Source: Aphidius gifuensis
Taxonomy: Eukaryota; Arthropoda; Insecta; Hymenoptera; Braconidae
Length of the DNA: 64,000 nt
NCBI RefSeq assembly: GCF_014905175.1
Contig: NC_057791.1
Location: 1,612,001-1,676,000 of the forward strand
Reading direction: 5' to 3'
Shown here: positions 51,577-63,011 of the stretch, piece by piece
Position numbering within the stretch: the stretch's first letter is position 1
Layout: the number at the start of each line of letters is the position of its first letter
Program-made: the position numbers and the translations under genes
Notes under the pieces: generated by a model
Told to the model about the DNA's origin: nothing
The model's input: only the letters and a program-made list of their open reading frames with translations
Databases searched by the model: none

Positions 51577-54500
51577 TATGAGTCGTTTAACTTGACTAAT
51601 GCCAGTGGCTCGTGTCACAATGATTTTGTTTAACGATTGCTTTTAACTTGGTGGACAGTTGAATATAAAAAAAATATAAAAAATATAATTCTTGAATATG
51701 ATTGGTTTACTATATAATCATACGATTGTCAAACAAAAAAAAAATTAAGAATGTATTTGAATTTTTTCATGACAATTATAAACACATTAACAATTTTTAA
51801 AAATAAATTTTTTCAAGTTCATTGTTTTTTATTTTTATAATAAGGTGACTAGGCATAATAAAAAGATAAAAATTTCTAGCATGAATAATCACATTTAAAT
51901 TAGACTAAAATGATGAAAAAAAATTTATTAAATAATTTAAACGAAAAAATAAAAATCACTGATTAGATTAGAAAAGTTAATTTTTTTTATTTTTCTAATG
52001 AATGATGATAAATGATTTTTTTACAACGTATTATTCGTGTAATATAAAATGTGAATACGTGACCGATAAAAAAATAGAAAAAATAAAAAATCTCATTCGT
52101 CGACCATGGGTACCAGCTTGGAATAATAATTCCAACGTGGTTCACAGTATCAACCTCGAGGTGCTTATTGTTTCTTATTTTTTTATTTTTTTTTTTTTCT
52201 TTTAATATTTCACATTTTATTGTTAGTTATGGGGGTGGGTTATTAGAAACTACAGAACAGAGAAAATTACTACTTATTGGAAAAGAAAAAAAATATATAA
52301 TTTATTATCAAAAAACACTTTGCACTATTGTATAAAATGTTTCCTTTTTTTAATCATCAATTTTATTTAAAAAAAATATATTATCTGCATTTTGCAACAA
52401 CAATTTTATCATTTTATAAAATAAAATATTAATATTAATCATCTTGTCATTATATTATTCAAAATAATTAAAAAATATTCTTATTTTTTTATCAAAATAA
52501 TTCATCGAATATTAAATAAAATAAATTCTTCATTTTTAGGAATATAATTTCTTAAAGAATTAAGTTATAATTAATTTTAATGAAAAACTAGAAATTTTTA
52601 TAATTAATATTTGCCAAATGTTGATTCTCATAGTGATGTTATTTACATGATTGTTTTGTTTAATAATAATGATAATGTCAGATAATTTAGATTAAGCATA
52701 ATGCTTATAGTATATATCAGTCTTGACATTCCAATCTTCTTGTTACATTACATGTTACAATACATAGACAATATCTTCATTATAATTTACCATGTTATTC
52801 ACGGTATTTGACAGAATCATTACATCAGTAAGCTCCATATATACTTCATTTGTGATAAGATTATTTTAACTTGATAACGTTAATAGACATTAAATTTTTA
52901 AATAAAATATTTCTACAGTTATAAAATTAAAATTGTAGATATATTTTAAGTATTATCATACGAAAAATTAATATTAACAAATAAATTTAAAAATTTCTTT
53001 GTAGAAATTGTTATAAAATTGATAACAAATTATCATTTTCATTGTATACTAAATTAATTTTTCGATGAGGATATATTAGTAAGTACATTTGTAAATTTTG
53101 TCGACATATATTTGTACACATTTTATTTGAATTGTATATACATTATGCAATTGACATCAATACAAAGCTATAGTAATCTCATCATGAAATATTTAGCCAT
53201 AGAATTTTGTTGGTAAACCGACAACAAAGTGAGTTTGAATAACGTGTTGTTGGTAATTGCAATGGCTTGAATTGACAATGCTAATTATTATCCAAACAGT
53301 TGAATAGTTTTTTCTTTTATTTAGATCAATTGTTAACAAAATGACATTGGATTATTTGATAATTGAGTTTATAATTATTTTTTAATAATTGGAAATTAAA
53401 TATTTACAAAAATGTTAAATGTTTTTGTGGGTTTTTTAAATTAACAATTTTTCTTTTTGTTAAATAACAGATAAATTAATTTAATTAAATTATATTTTCG
53501 ATAATTAAAATTGCTGTGGTATATCCATGACCTAAATTATTATTTTATATAATTTTTTTTCTCTTATAATTATCAAATGAAAAGAAATTTAAAAAATTAA
53601 TTTCCAATAAAATTTACTATTTTTATATAGTGTAATTAAACTACCCATTTTAATTTTTTTTTGCTTTGAAAATTTCAATAGTACGTAAAAAAATATTTTT
53701 TAATGAATAAAAAAATTTCAATTTTATTTTTTTTTTATACTCGATTGGTAAAACGATAAATTTTAATATTGCTGACATTTAATATTGATAATAATTTAAC
53801 GTATCATATAATTTTCAGAATCTCATTTCAATAAATATTTTTTTTTTAATTTTCACTCATGCAAAAATGATTGAAATGTTTATTTTATATACTATATCAT
53901 TTTGATTAAAAACATAAAACTAAATGATGATGAAAAAACAACATAAAAAATTAAAAACCCTGGATAAATAAAAAAATTTTTACAAAAAAATAATCATTAA
54001 TCAAAATAAAAAAACGTTTTATGCATTTTTTTTTTTTTTTTCAAATCCAGTTTTTCATATTTAAATGAATTTTTTTATTGTTTTTGTAAATAAATTATTT
54101 TCAACTGAATAATATTAATACTTTGTATATATTTATTTTAAAATACAATGTCATTGTAATTTGTTATTCAAAGTAGATGACGATGACGAGTTTTCGCATT
54201 GAAATAATGCCTCAAAAGTTTATGTATATTTTTTCTTTTATATAAACATTTTATGACTACAAATTTCAAAGCTTTACCCCTTTATTCTCTGACACTTGAA
54301 AGCTTCCAAATTCAACATCTACCGCTGACATGAACACAACAGTCTATGTGATCTCGTCCGTAAATCGTTGACGTATAGGTCAGGTTTGTTCTGCACACGG
54401 TTGCCTTTCGTCTCACAGTATAAATACACGTAACATGGTAAATACGCGTGCCATATTCTACGTCAGCACATACATCAACATTGTAACTTGTATTGTGCGT

Positions 54501-55195
54501 TTACATTTACAAACATACATATGTATTTGAAATTAGAGTTGTATATTGTTGTGGTCAGAATTCCAACGTTGGGATTTACGGACAATAAACGTATATATAT
54601 AAGGCACTTTTGTTGCAAAATTTATATCTAACATCAAACAATTGCTTTTCAATCTTGTCTTTGTTTATATATATAAAACAATTGTAAAATTTAATTTATG
54701 TTTGTTAATAATTTATCCTTTGATGATTTTAATTTTAAACATTTTTATAAATTAATGTATGAAAATTTATTTATCTAATTATTTATTTTTATATATTTTC
54801 ATAGACCAAAACTAGTCTCTTTTTTTTATTAAATATAAATTATACATCACCTTTAAAAAAAACTCACCTATCATTTATTTGCCATCATATCACAATGACA
54901 ATAAAATATTAATGAAAAAAAAAAAAGTTTTCTTATTTTGACACGTAATTATAATTTTAAAAAAAGTTGAGTAACGAGTTTTAAATTAGTTTATTTATAA
55001 TGACTATGAATAAAAGCTTGTTGGTAATATATATATTGTGTAGCCAAAACTAGTTTCGAACATGTCACTTTGTATGGGTCGTCTGAGCATACAGCTAGTC
55101 ATACTACTTGTTTTGCAACTCTCACTTTCTATCTTTTTTTGATGATACAAAATTTTCATTTTAGATATTTTTATTCTATTATAATTTTATTTGGA
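51577..55195. other. Spacer before P450 copy 2
   Basis: A/T low complexity. A patch at 54290-54560 is less AT-rich and contains CAGTATAAATACACG, but no exon follows. Nothing else seen. Confidence 0.5.
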
Positions 55196-55648
55196 AATGA
55201 TATTCTTGACATATTTTGCTGCGTATATATTCTATGTTCTATTTGAAATACCTTACATACATCTTTTTAAAATTTTAAATATTTAAATCAACAAAGAAAT
55301 GTACAAATTATTTTAAATTTTTATCATCAACAATTTTTTTTTTTTATTTTGTACAATTTTAATTAAAAAAAAAAAATAATTGAAATAAAAAAAATTCAGT
55401 ATTAATTAAAAAGTAATTATATCATAATTTTGTCCTCTATTTGTATAAAGTGATAAATAAATTAAAAAAAAAAAAATTTATAAATATGCAATTTCAGAAT
55501 CAACTATTTAAAGATTTTATTATGTTTTATTTTTTCTGCATTCAACTATATTTTTTTTCTTGCTTAAGCATACATGCGTAATTGTACTTGTAATAAGAAG
55601 AAAAAATTAATTTTATACAATACATGTATGTGTAAGGACTGAGCTGAT

Positions 55649-55744
55649 ATGCTAGCGACCTTCGATTGCATGTTTTGCTATTATCTACAAATCAGTTTTT
55701 ATAATACGCCAAAGTCAACCAGACATTACTGAATATTGTTGACT
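55649..55744 (+). promoter_or_regulatory. Conserved upstream block of P450 copy 2
   Basis: Nearly identical to the block before copy 1, with the same CCAAAGTCAACCAGACATTA core, placed just before the TATA box. Confidence 0.45.
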
Positions 55745-55764
55745 ATAAAATTAGTTTTAATCCA

Positions 55765-55771
55765 TATAAAG
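55765..55771 (+). promoter_or_regulatory. TATA box of P450 copy 2
   Basis: TATAAAG lies 96 bases before the ATG, at the position matching the box of copy 1. The surrounding CCATATAAA context is shared by all three copies. Confidence 0.6.
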
Positions 55772-55860
55772 ATGACTGAGATTCCTTAACATTATTCCTT
55801 TGAAAGTAAACTAGCTCGTTCGTAATTTGTTTAATAGCGTTTATTAATTTTTTATTAAAC

Positions 55861-58308
55861 ATGTTGAATCAAGGTATTTATTGAATATTAATAAGTTTAA
55901 CCATCATTTCATTGTTTTTAATTTAATTTAAAAATTCATTGTTTTTCACACATTCAATTTAATTTTTTTGTTTTAGAATTTTTGATTATTTGTATAATCA
56001 TAGGAATTTTATTGTCATACTGTTTAAAACCATGTTATAAATTTTTTGTTTATCAAAAAACAGTGGTCAAATTTTCAAAAAAATTACCAGGAATTCCAAC
56101 TTTGCCATTTATTGGAAATTTAACATTTCTTTTAAAAAATAAAAAAAGTAATATTAATTTTTTAAATATTTATCTATATTTGCAATTGTCACATAATGTG
56201 TATTTATAATTTAAATTTTATATTTAGATTTACCAATTGCACTAGAAAAAGTAAGTCGTCAATTGAAAAAAAATTTTGGTATATGGTTTGGTCCCATTTT
56301 TGGAGTGTTTATAGTTGAGCCAGATGATATAGAGGTATGTTTATTTTTTATAAAAGTGTAAACCTTAATTATAGTTAAATAATTGAGAAAAATAATTTTT
56401 GTTTCTAAAGATTATCTTGACGAGTCCATTAACTGCAGATAAAGAACCAACTATCTATGAAATATTTGCTAAATTTCTGGGTCCAACAAGTTTACAGCCA
56501 TCAAAAGGTTTGTAAATTCAAAAAATATTTTTTTTTTTTTTAATGTTTATTTAGAATACAAAAAATATAAATAATTATAATAACATATTCAACAAAATAT
56601 AAATACTTAAAAGTCTATGAGTAAATTAATTCTTTTCAATTTGAAAAAAAAACAAACTATTATTCAGGTAATAGTTGAAATTAGTAACTATTTGTTTTTT
56701 TTAATTATTAAAAATAAAAAAAATGTTATCTAAAATTTAAAAATAACAAAAATATTTCTTAAAAAATTAAATGTTTTATTACAGCTGATAAAACATATCG
56801 TAGTGATAAAAAATTAATTATGTCAATAATTAATAGTAAATATGTTTTTAAATTCATTGATACATTCAACTATCATGCAAACGTACTTGTTAACGTACTT
56901 GAAAATAAAGTTGACAAAGGAGAATTTGACGTGTTGAATAATATGTCACATTGTATAGCAGACATAGTATTTGAAACGATATTTGGTATACCAGGTAAAA
57001 ACCAACAAGGCTCTGTAGACAAGTCCGTATCTCATATAGAAAGGTAAATTTATTTAATTAATATATAAATTTATTGTATGTTATAAATGTAAATTTTTTA
57101 ATAATTATTTCTTTTATTAAAAAAAAAAAAATAGTTTAGCGGAGTTAGCATATCAAAGGGCAATTAATCCATTATGGCATTTTGATTTTTTATACAAGTT
57201 ATTTAGCAAACATTCAAAACAATGGTATCTCGCGAAAACTGAGACAGATTCATTTTTTGAAAACGTAATGTATAAATACTCTATTTTGTATTTAATTTTT
57301 TATGTATATACTATTTTTTAATTAATTGGGTAAATATTTAATATTTTCTAGTTGATTGCTGAGAAAACAAAAAGTAATTCAAAACGTGAAGATAATGAAA
57401 ACAAACTTCAATTTAATTTTTCATTATTCAATCAATTATTTAGCAGTGATGAGGCAACACAAGAATGGACCAAGGACGACATAAAGAAACATTTACTCAC
57501 ATTATATGTTACAGTATATTGAATAATCCAACAATATCAATTCAAAAAATAAACGAATTATTCATAATTTCATATATTTCTTTTTTTTTTTTTTTCGATT
57601 GTAGGCACATGACACTCTGCACGGTCTCATATCATTTTCATTATTAATGATTGCAATGCATCAAGAAGTTCAAGATAAAATACGTCAAGAAGTTAAAGAA
57701 GTTGTTGGTGATGAATTAATTAATGAAAATGTTTTAAACAATTTAAAATATATTGATATGACACTTAAAGAAGTATTTCGACTTTTTCCTATAACACCAT
57801 TATTAGGAAGGGTTACAAATGATGATCTAAAACTAAGTAAAATTATTTTTTAAATTTACCTTTTGTATGTATTTTATATAATTATTAATAATTACTATTA
57901 TTTTTTTAGCTTCATATACACTACCCAAAGGATGCTCTATCGCTTTGTTAGCATTTGGAGTCCAGAGAAATCCAAATTATTGGATTGAACCAGATAAATT
58001 TAATCCAGAACGTTTTACACCTGAAAACTCTAAAAACATTCCATTTAGCAGAGGTGTTAGAATGTGTCCAGGTATAAATTATTATTTAAAAAACAATATA
58101 ATTATTTTATTTTTAATTATTAATATTTATTATTATATTTTCAGGCTATAAATATGGACTTGCTTGTTTAAAAATTATTATTTGTCATGTTATTCGTAAC
58201 TATGAATTATCGACAAGCATGAAAATGAGTGACTTGGATTTGTATATGAATGTATCAATACATAATCGTACTGGTTATCCTGTATCATTAAAAAAATTAA
58301 AATCATAA
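55861..58308 (+). CDS. Cytochrome P450, CYP4-type, copy 2 (498 aa, 10 exons, six-residue deletion before heme loop)
   Basis: Same predicted role and exon plan as copy 1. Exons: 55861-55873, 55977-56147, 56228-56334, 56411-56507, 56785-57043, 57135-57264, 57352-57513, 57605-57836, 57910-58071, 58145-58308; all splice ends are GT..AG and the frame stays open. The first three exons and about 0.66 kb upstream are almost identical to copy 1. Exon 6 (WHF motif), the LIAEKTK start of exon 7 and the last exon look like copy 3. Exon 9 is 18 bases shorter than in copies 1 and 3, removing RPNYAY directly before IPFSRGVRMCPG; the heme ligand is Cys443. The I-helix reads AHDTL and ExxR reads EVFR (369-372). 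The deletion keeps the frame but takes out a conserved stretch on the heme side, so expression or activity may be affected. It could be a young pseudogene at protein level, although no stop or broken splice site is visible. Confidence 0.9.
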
Positions 58309-58451
58309 ATACTGTAATTTAAAAATAATTATCTCATAACTTTGTCTGATTTTTTTTTGCACTAAATTTTGTCTTCTTGCTCTACATATAATGAAACAAA
58401 AAAAAAACTAATATTACAACACATGTACTTATATGTAAAAACTAAACTAAT

Positions 58452-58549
58452 ATGCTAACAGTTTTTTTTTTCGTATTTTTTGTTATTATCCGCACATCAG
58501 CTTTAATAATACACCAAAATCAACACGACAAAACTGAATATTGTTGGCT
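58452..58549 (+). promoter_or_regulatory. Conserved upstream block of P450 copy 3
   Basis: A diverged version of the block (ATGCTAACAG ... CACCAAAATCAACACGACA ... CTGAATATTGTTGGCT). It keeps the order of elements seen before copies 1 and 2. Confidence 0.4.
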
Positions 58550-58630
58550 AAAATTAGTTTTTTTTTTTTGTTTTAAGTCACGTAAATTTGTTTTTATTAC
58601 ATGTCAGCCTGATACGCGTTCATCTGTCCA

Positions 58631-58638
58631 TATAAATA
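58631..58638 (+). promoter_or_regulatory. TATA box of P450 copy 3
   Basis: TATAAATA lies 116 bases before the ATG in the shared CCATATAAAT context. It is the third instance of the same arrangement. Confidence 0.6.
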
Positions 58639-58746
58639 TAACTGCGATAAAATGTTTCTTAACATTATTTTATTAATTATCTTTAAAAGTGAACTAGCTC
58701 GCATTTGTAATTTATTTTATAACGTTTTTTTAATTTTTAATTAAAA

Positions 58747-61203
58747 ATGTCGAATCAAGGTATTTATTGAATATTTAAAATTTATTTTACATTTATTTAT
58801 TTTACTTTACATTTATTTTTTCTTGTGTTTTAGAATTTTTGATTATTTATTCAATCATAGGAATTTTATTGTTATACTGGTTAAAACCATGTTATAAATT
58901 TTTTGTTTATCGAAAAAAAATGATTGAATTTTCAAAAAATTTACCAGGAGTTCCAACTTTTCCATTCATTGGAAATTTAATATTTGCTTTTAAACATAAA
59001 AACAGTAATATCAATTTTTTGAATATTTATCTATATTTGTGTTATTGTAACGTCATATGTATTTATAATGTAATATTAATATTTAGATGCACCGGCTGCA
59101 CTAGAAAAATTAAGTCGTCATTTGAAAACAAACTTTTGTATGTGGTTTGGTCCCATTTTAGGAGTGTTTATAGTTGAGCCAGATGATATAGAGGTTTTTT
59201 TTTTTTTTTTTATAAACTATAAACAATACTTTATCAAAAAGAAATTATTTAAAAAAATAATTTTCTCTTTATAGATTATTTTAAAGAGTCCATTGACTAC
59301 AGATAAAGAACCAACAATGTATAAAATGTTTGATAAAATGGTGGGTCCAACAAGTTTACTTTCAGCAAAAGGTTGGTAAATTTAAAAAACTTATAAAATG
59401 GATATTTTTTCTTTTTTATTATTCATTTAAAATACAAAAATTCTAAAGAATTATAATAACATATATATTCAACAAAATATCAATACTTAGAAGTCTATGA
59501 GTATAAACTAATTTTTTTTGAAAAAATTAAATGTTATTCTGAAATAATAGTTAAAATTAGTAACTATTCGTTTTTTTTACTTACTTGAATAAAAAATAAT
59601 AGAAATATTTCTTGAAAAAATAATTTTTTCATTACAGGTGATAAAACATATCGTAGTGATAAAAAATTGTTTATGTCAATAATTAATAGTAAATATGTTT
59701 TTAAATTCATTAATACATTCAACTATCATGCGAAAGTACTTGTTGAAGTACTCGAAAATAAAGTTGACAAAGGGGAGTTTGACGTGTCAAATAATATGTC
59801 ACATTGTCTAGGAAACATAGTGTTTGAAACAATATTTGGTATACCTACAGGTAAAAACCAACACAGCTCTAGAGACAAATTCGTTTGTCTCATGGAAAGG
59901 TATAAATAAATTAATTATAAAATCGATGAATTGATTGTATGTTTCATAAATTTAAATTTTTTATAATTATTTTTTATATTTGAAAAAAAAAAAAAAATAG
60001 AGTAATGGAGTTACTCTTTCAAAGAGCATTAAATCCATTATGGCATTTTGATTTTTTATTCAATGTATTAAGCAAACATTCGAAAGAATGGTATCACACG
60101 AAAACTGGAATAGATTTTTTTCTTGAAAATGTAATGTATAAATACTTTATTTTGTATTTGATTCATTATAAATGCTATTTTTTAATTAATTGAAAAAATA
60201 TTTAATATTTTCTAGTTGATTGCTGAAAAAACAAAAAATTATCCAAAATCTAAAGATAATGAAAACGATTCTAAATTTCGTTGTTCATTATTCGATCAAT
60301 TATTTAGCAATGTTGAGGCAACACAAAAATGGACTAAAGAAGAAACAAAGACGAATTTATTCACATTGTTTTTAGCAGTATATTTAATAATATAATAACA
60401 TTTATTTAAAAATAACAAAATTTTCATGATTAGGTATTGAATTTTATTTTTTTTTCTAATTGTAGTCACACGATACTCTACATGGTACCATATCGTTTTC
60501 GTTATTAATGATTGCAATGCATCAAGAAGTTCAAGATAAAATACGTCAAGAAGTTAATGAAATTGTTGGTGATGAATTAATCAATGAAAATGTTTTAAAC
60601 AATTTAACATATATTGATATGACACTGAAAGAGATAATACGACTTTTTCCTATAGCACCTCTTATGGGAAGAGTTACTAGTGATGATTTAAAACTAAGTA
60701 AATTTATTTTTTTAAATAACCTAAATATATTTTTCAAATACATACGTATATTTTATAATTATTAGTAATTACTTTTTTTTTTCAGCTTCACATACAGTAC
60801 CCAAAGGATGCTCTATCGCTTTGTTTGCATTGGGAGTCCATAAAAATCCAAAATATTGGATTGAACCAGATAAATTTAATCCAGAACGTTTTTCAGTTGA
60901 AAACTCTAAAAATCGTCCAAAATATGCCTACATTCCATTCAGTGGAGGGGCTAGAATGTGTCCAGGTATAAATTATCATTAAAGAAAAATATATCTATTC
61001 TTTATTTTTGATAATTAATATTTAATCATAAATTTTCAGGCTATAAATATGGACTTGCTTGTTTAAAAACTATTATTTCTCATGTTATTCGTAACTATGA
61101 ATTATCGACAAACATGAAAATGAGTGACTTGGATTTGTATATGAATGTATCAATACATAATCGGACCGGTTATCCTGTATCATTAAAAAAATTAAAATCA
61201 TAA
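58747..61203 (+). CDS. Cytochrome P450, CYP4-type, copy 3 (505 aa, 10 exons)
   Basis: Third member of the cluster, starting about 440 bases after the stop of copy 2. Exons: 58747-58759, 58834-59004, 59087-59193, 59275-59371, 59638-59899, 60001-60130, 60216-60377, 60466-60697, 60786-60965, 61040-61203. It is the most diverged copy: MSNQ start, WLKPCYKFFVYRKK hinge, an extra Thr in FGIPTGK (exon 5), and heme loop FSGGARMCPG with ligand Cys450. ExxR (370-373) and NPERF are intact; the I-helix reads ASHDTL, with Ala where many CYP4 enzymes have the heme-linking Glu. The donor of exon 3 is GAG followed by GT and a long T run, weaker than the GTATGT of copies 1 and 2, so splicing there may be inefficient. 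A polyadenylation signal AATAAA lies at 61278-61283, about 75 bases past the stop. Function is as for copy 1; substrate unknown. Confidence 0.9.
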
Positions 61204-61283
61204 ATACTGTAATTCAGGAATAATTGTTTTATAACTTTGTCGTCTATTTGTATGAAACGGTAATTAAAATCGAAAAAAATAAA

Positions 61284-62937
61284 ACTTATAAATATGTGAT
61301 TTCTAGAATAACATTTTTATAATTTTATAATATTTTTTTTTTTCACATTTAACAACTAGTTTTTTCTTCCAGTTCTACATTTACAAAATATATATATTCT
61401 GCATTTAACCGCAAGTATCGTATATATACAAATACACACACCACTAATTCAAATATTCAATCTGGTACTTTAAATGCAATTGAATTTGCCGCCAGATGTG
61501 TCGAATATTCATCCGGACACACGGGACTACTCAATGTGCAATAATAATAAGCCATTATTTTAACGTAATTTTTACATTACGTTTATCACACTGTTCTCAA
61601 TATCTTTATACAATTATATCAAATCGTCTTTATTCATAACACACTCCCGATCAAATTGATAAAATTACAATATAAAAATTGATATACATAATATATTTAT
61701 CTCATGCAAAACAATAAATATTCTTTGAAGTATATGCAGTCCTTTGTATACTGTCACATGATGAACAATTACATTACTTACTGATAATAGTGATAATGTT
61801 GATACTTGAAACCAATAGAGCATTACGATATTCATCTATTAATGTACATAAAGTTGTTATACAGTATATATTGTAACGTGGTATGTAACGTGTGTCCAAC
61901 AACCAGCCAGACGCATTATCCAACAAAAGTGCTATTTGGCTATAGCAAACTCTTGCATGTACACATATATATATGAAGTGAATACAAATTAATAGAACAT
62001 ACAACCACTATGTGGCAATGTCATTTGTCTCACTTGCCCAAGAACATTACACATTGATGGAGAAATACGTGTATGCTAGCTAGCTAGCTGCTGCTGTTGT
62101 ACGAGAGGGTGAAAGAGAAATTTTAGTTTTAGACTATAACAAGAATGAAAGGGAAGATAAAGTAAAATGTACTTTGATGGCCAATGTATTTTGCTATAAT
62201 GCAGACTATTACAATCGAAAATATCTGCATGGCAATTATGCTTATTAAGAATCATTATAGTTCATAATCACTGTACTTATGTATTTTCATTGATTTTACT
62301 TTGTAAATGAGAAATTACGTATTAATTTGAATGGCCTAAGCCTCTTTTAAATTAGCTGCTTATATATTGAACTAGTTAAGCCAGCAATCAAGCATTCTTT
62401 TTTAATATTATTTCTATTTTTTTTTACTTGAAAATTATTTCTGCTGTCCATTGAATTGATATTTAAATTTAATGAATATCATATTGCTGTACATATAAAC
62501 TTTGTTAAATATTTATTAATAATTGTTATCAATTTGAGACTAATTTAATACTTATCAAGACAATATTTGATAATTAATTTCAGAGAAAACTATAGTAAAA
62601 TTCAAGAGGAAATGAATAATTTATTTGTGGAAATAGCTTACTTTGACAGTTTCTTAACTCATGTATTTAGATACTTTGAGTTGGTAACAACTTCATGAAG
62701 TTAAGAATTAGTAAGAGATAAATAAGGTGACACAATTTGAGATAAAGACAGACTAGTGTCCTTCATTTTCTAGTACCAACCAATCCTTGTCTAAATTACT
62801 TCCAAGTTAAATTGAATCAACCCCCAATCTCATTACACCTTTTTTTATAATTCTATAAATTTAATTTTTAATTTGTTTGTTTTTTCAATTATTTTTCTTT
62901 TTGTTTTATTTTCTAATCATTTTTCTTTTTCTCGCAG
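61284..62937. other. Stretch after P450 copy 3
   Basis: Starts with 3'-flank sequence shared with the other P450 copies (to about 61370). Then unique sequence with a (GCTA)n run at about 62075-62090 and a short hairpin AACGTAAT/ATTACGTT near 61560-61585. Between about 62581 and 62697 an acceptor-led open frame (ENYSKIQEEMNNLFVEIAYF and on) is weakly exon-like. Confidence 0.45.
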
Positions 62938-63011
62938 TCGTTTTATCGACTTTGAAAGAATGTTTACGGCGTGGCCATCAGCCAGAATTAAAAATAGACA
63001 TTGAAAATTGA
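62938..63011 (+). CDS. Candidate terminal coding exon (partial gene)
   Basis: A long pyrimidine tract ending CTCGCAG at 62937 is followed by an open frame (after two phase bases) reading VLSTLKECLRRGHQPELKID, then IEN and TGA at 63009-63011. AATAAA lies about 30 bases further on. Mixed-base codons such as CGG, CGT, GGC and CAG stand out from the A/T background, which favours real coding. The protein is not recognised and no adjoining upstream exon is evident in the preceding kilobase, so the rest of the gene may lie beyond or across the P450 cluster. Confidence 0.4.

Larger units (their letters stand above)
55196..55860 (+). repeat. Duplicated 5' flank of copies 1 and 2 (second member)
   Basis: Near-identical to 43498-44171 with a few substitutions and small indels in A/T runs. 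The two members are about 11.69 kb apart. Sequence left of 55196 does not match the region before copy 1. Confidence 0.8.

Noticed and set aside
60296..60743. Minus-strand frames over P450 copy 3
   Set aside because: Antisense shadows of exons 7 and 8.
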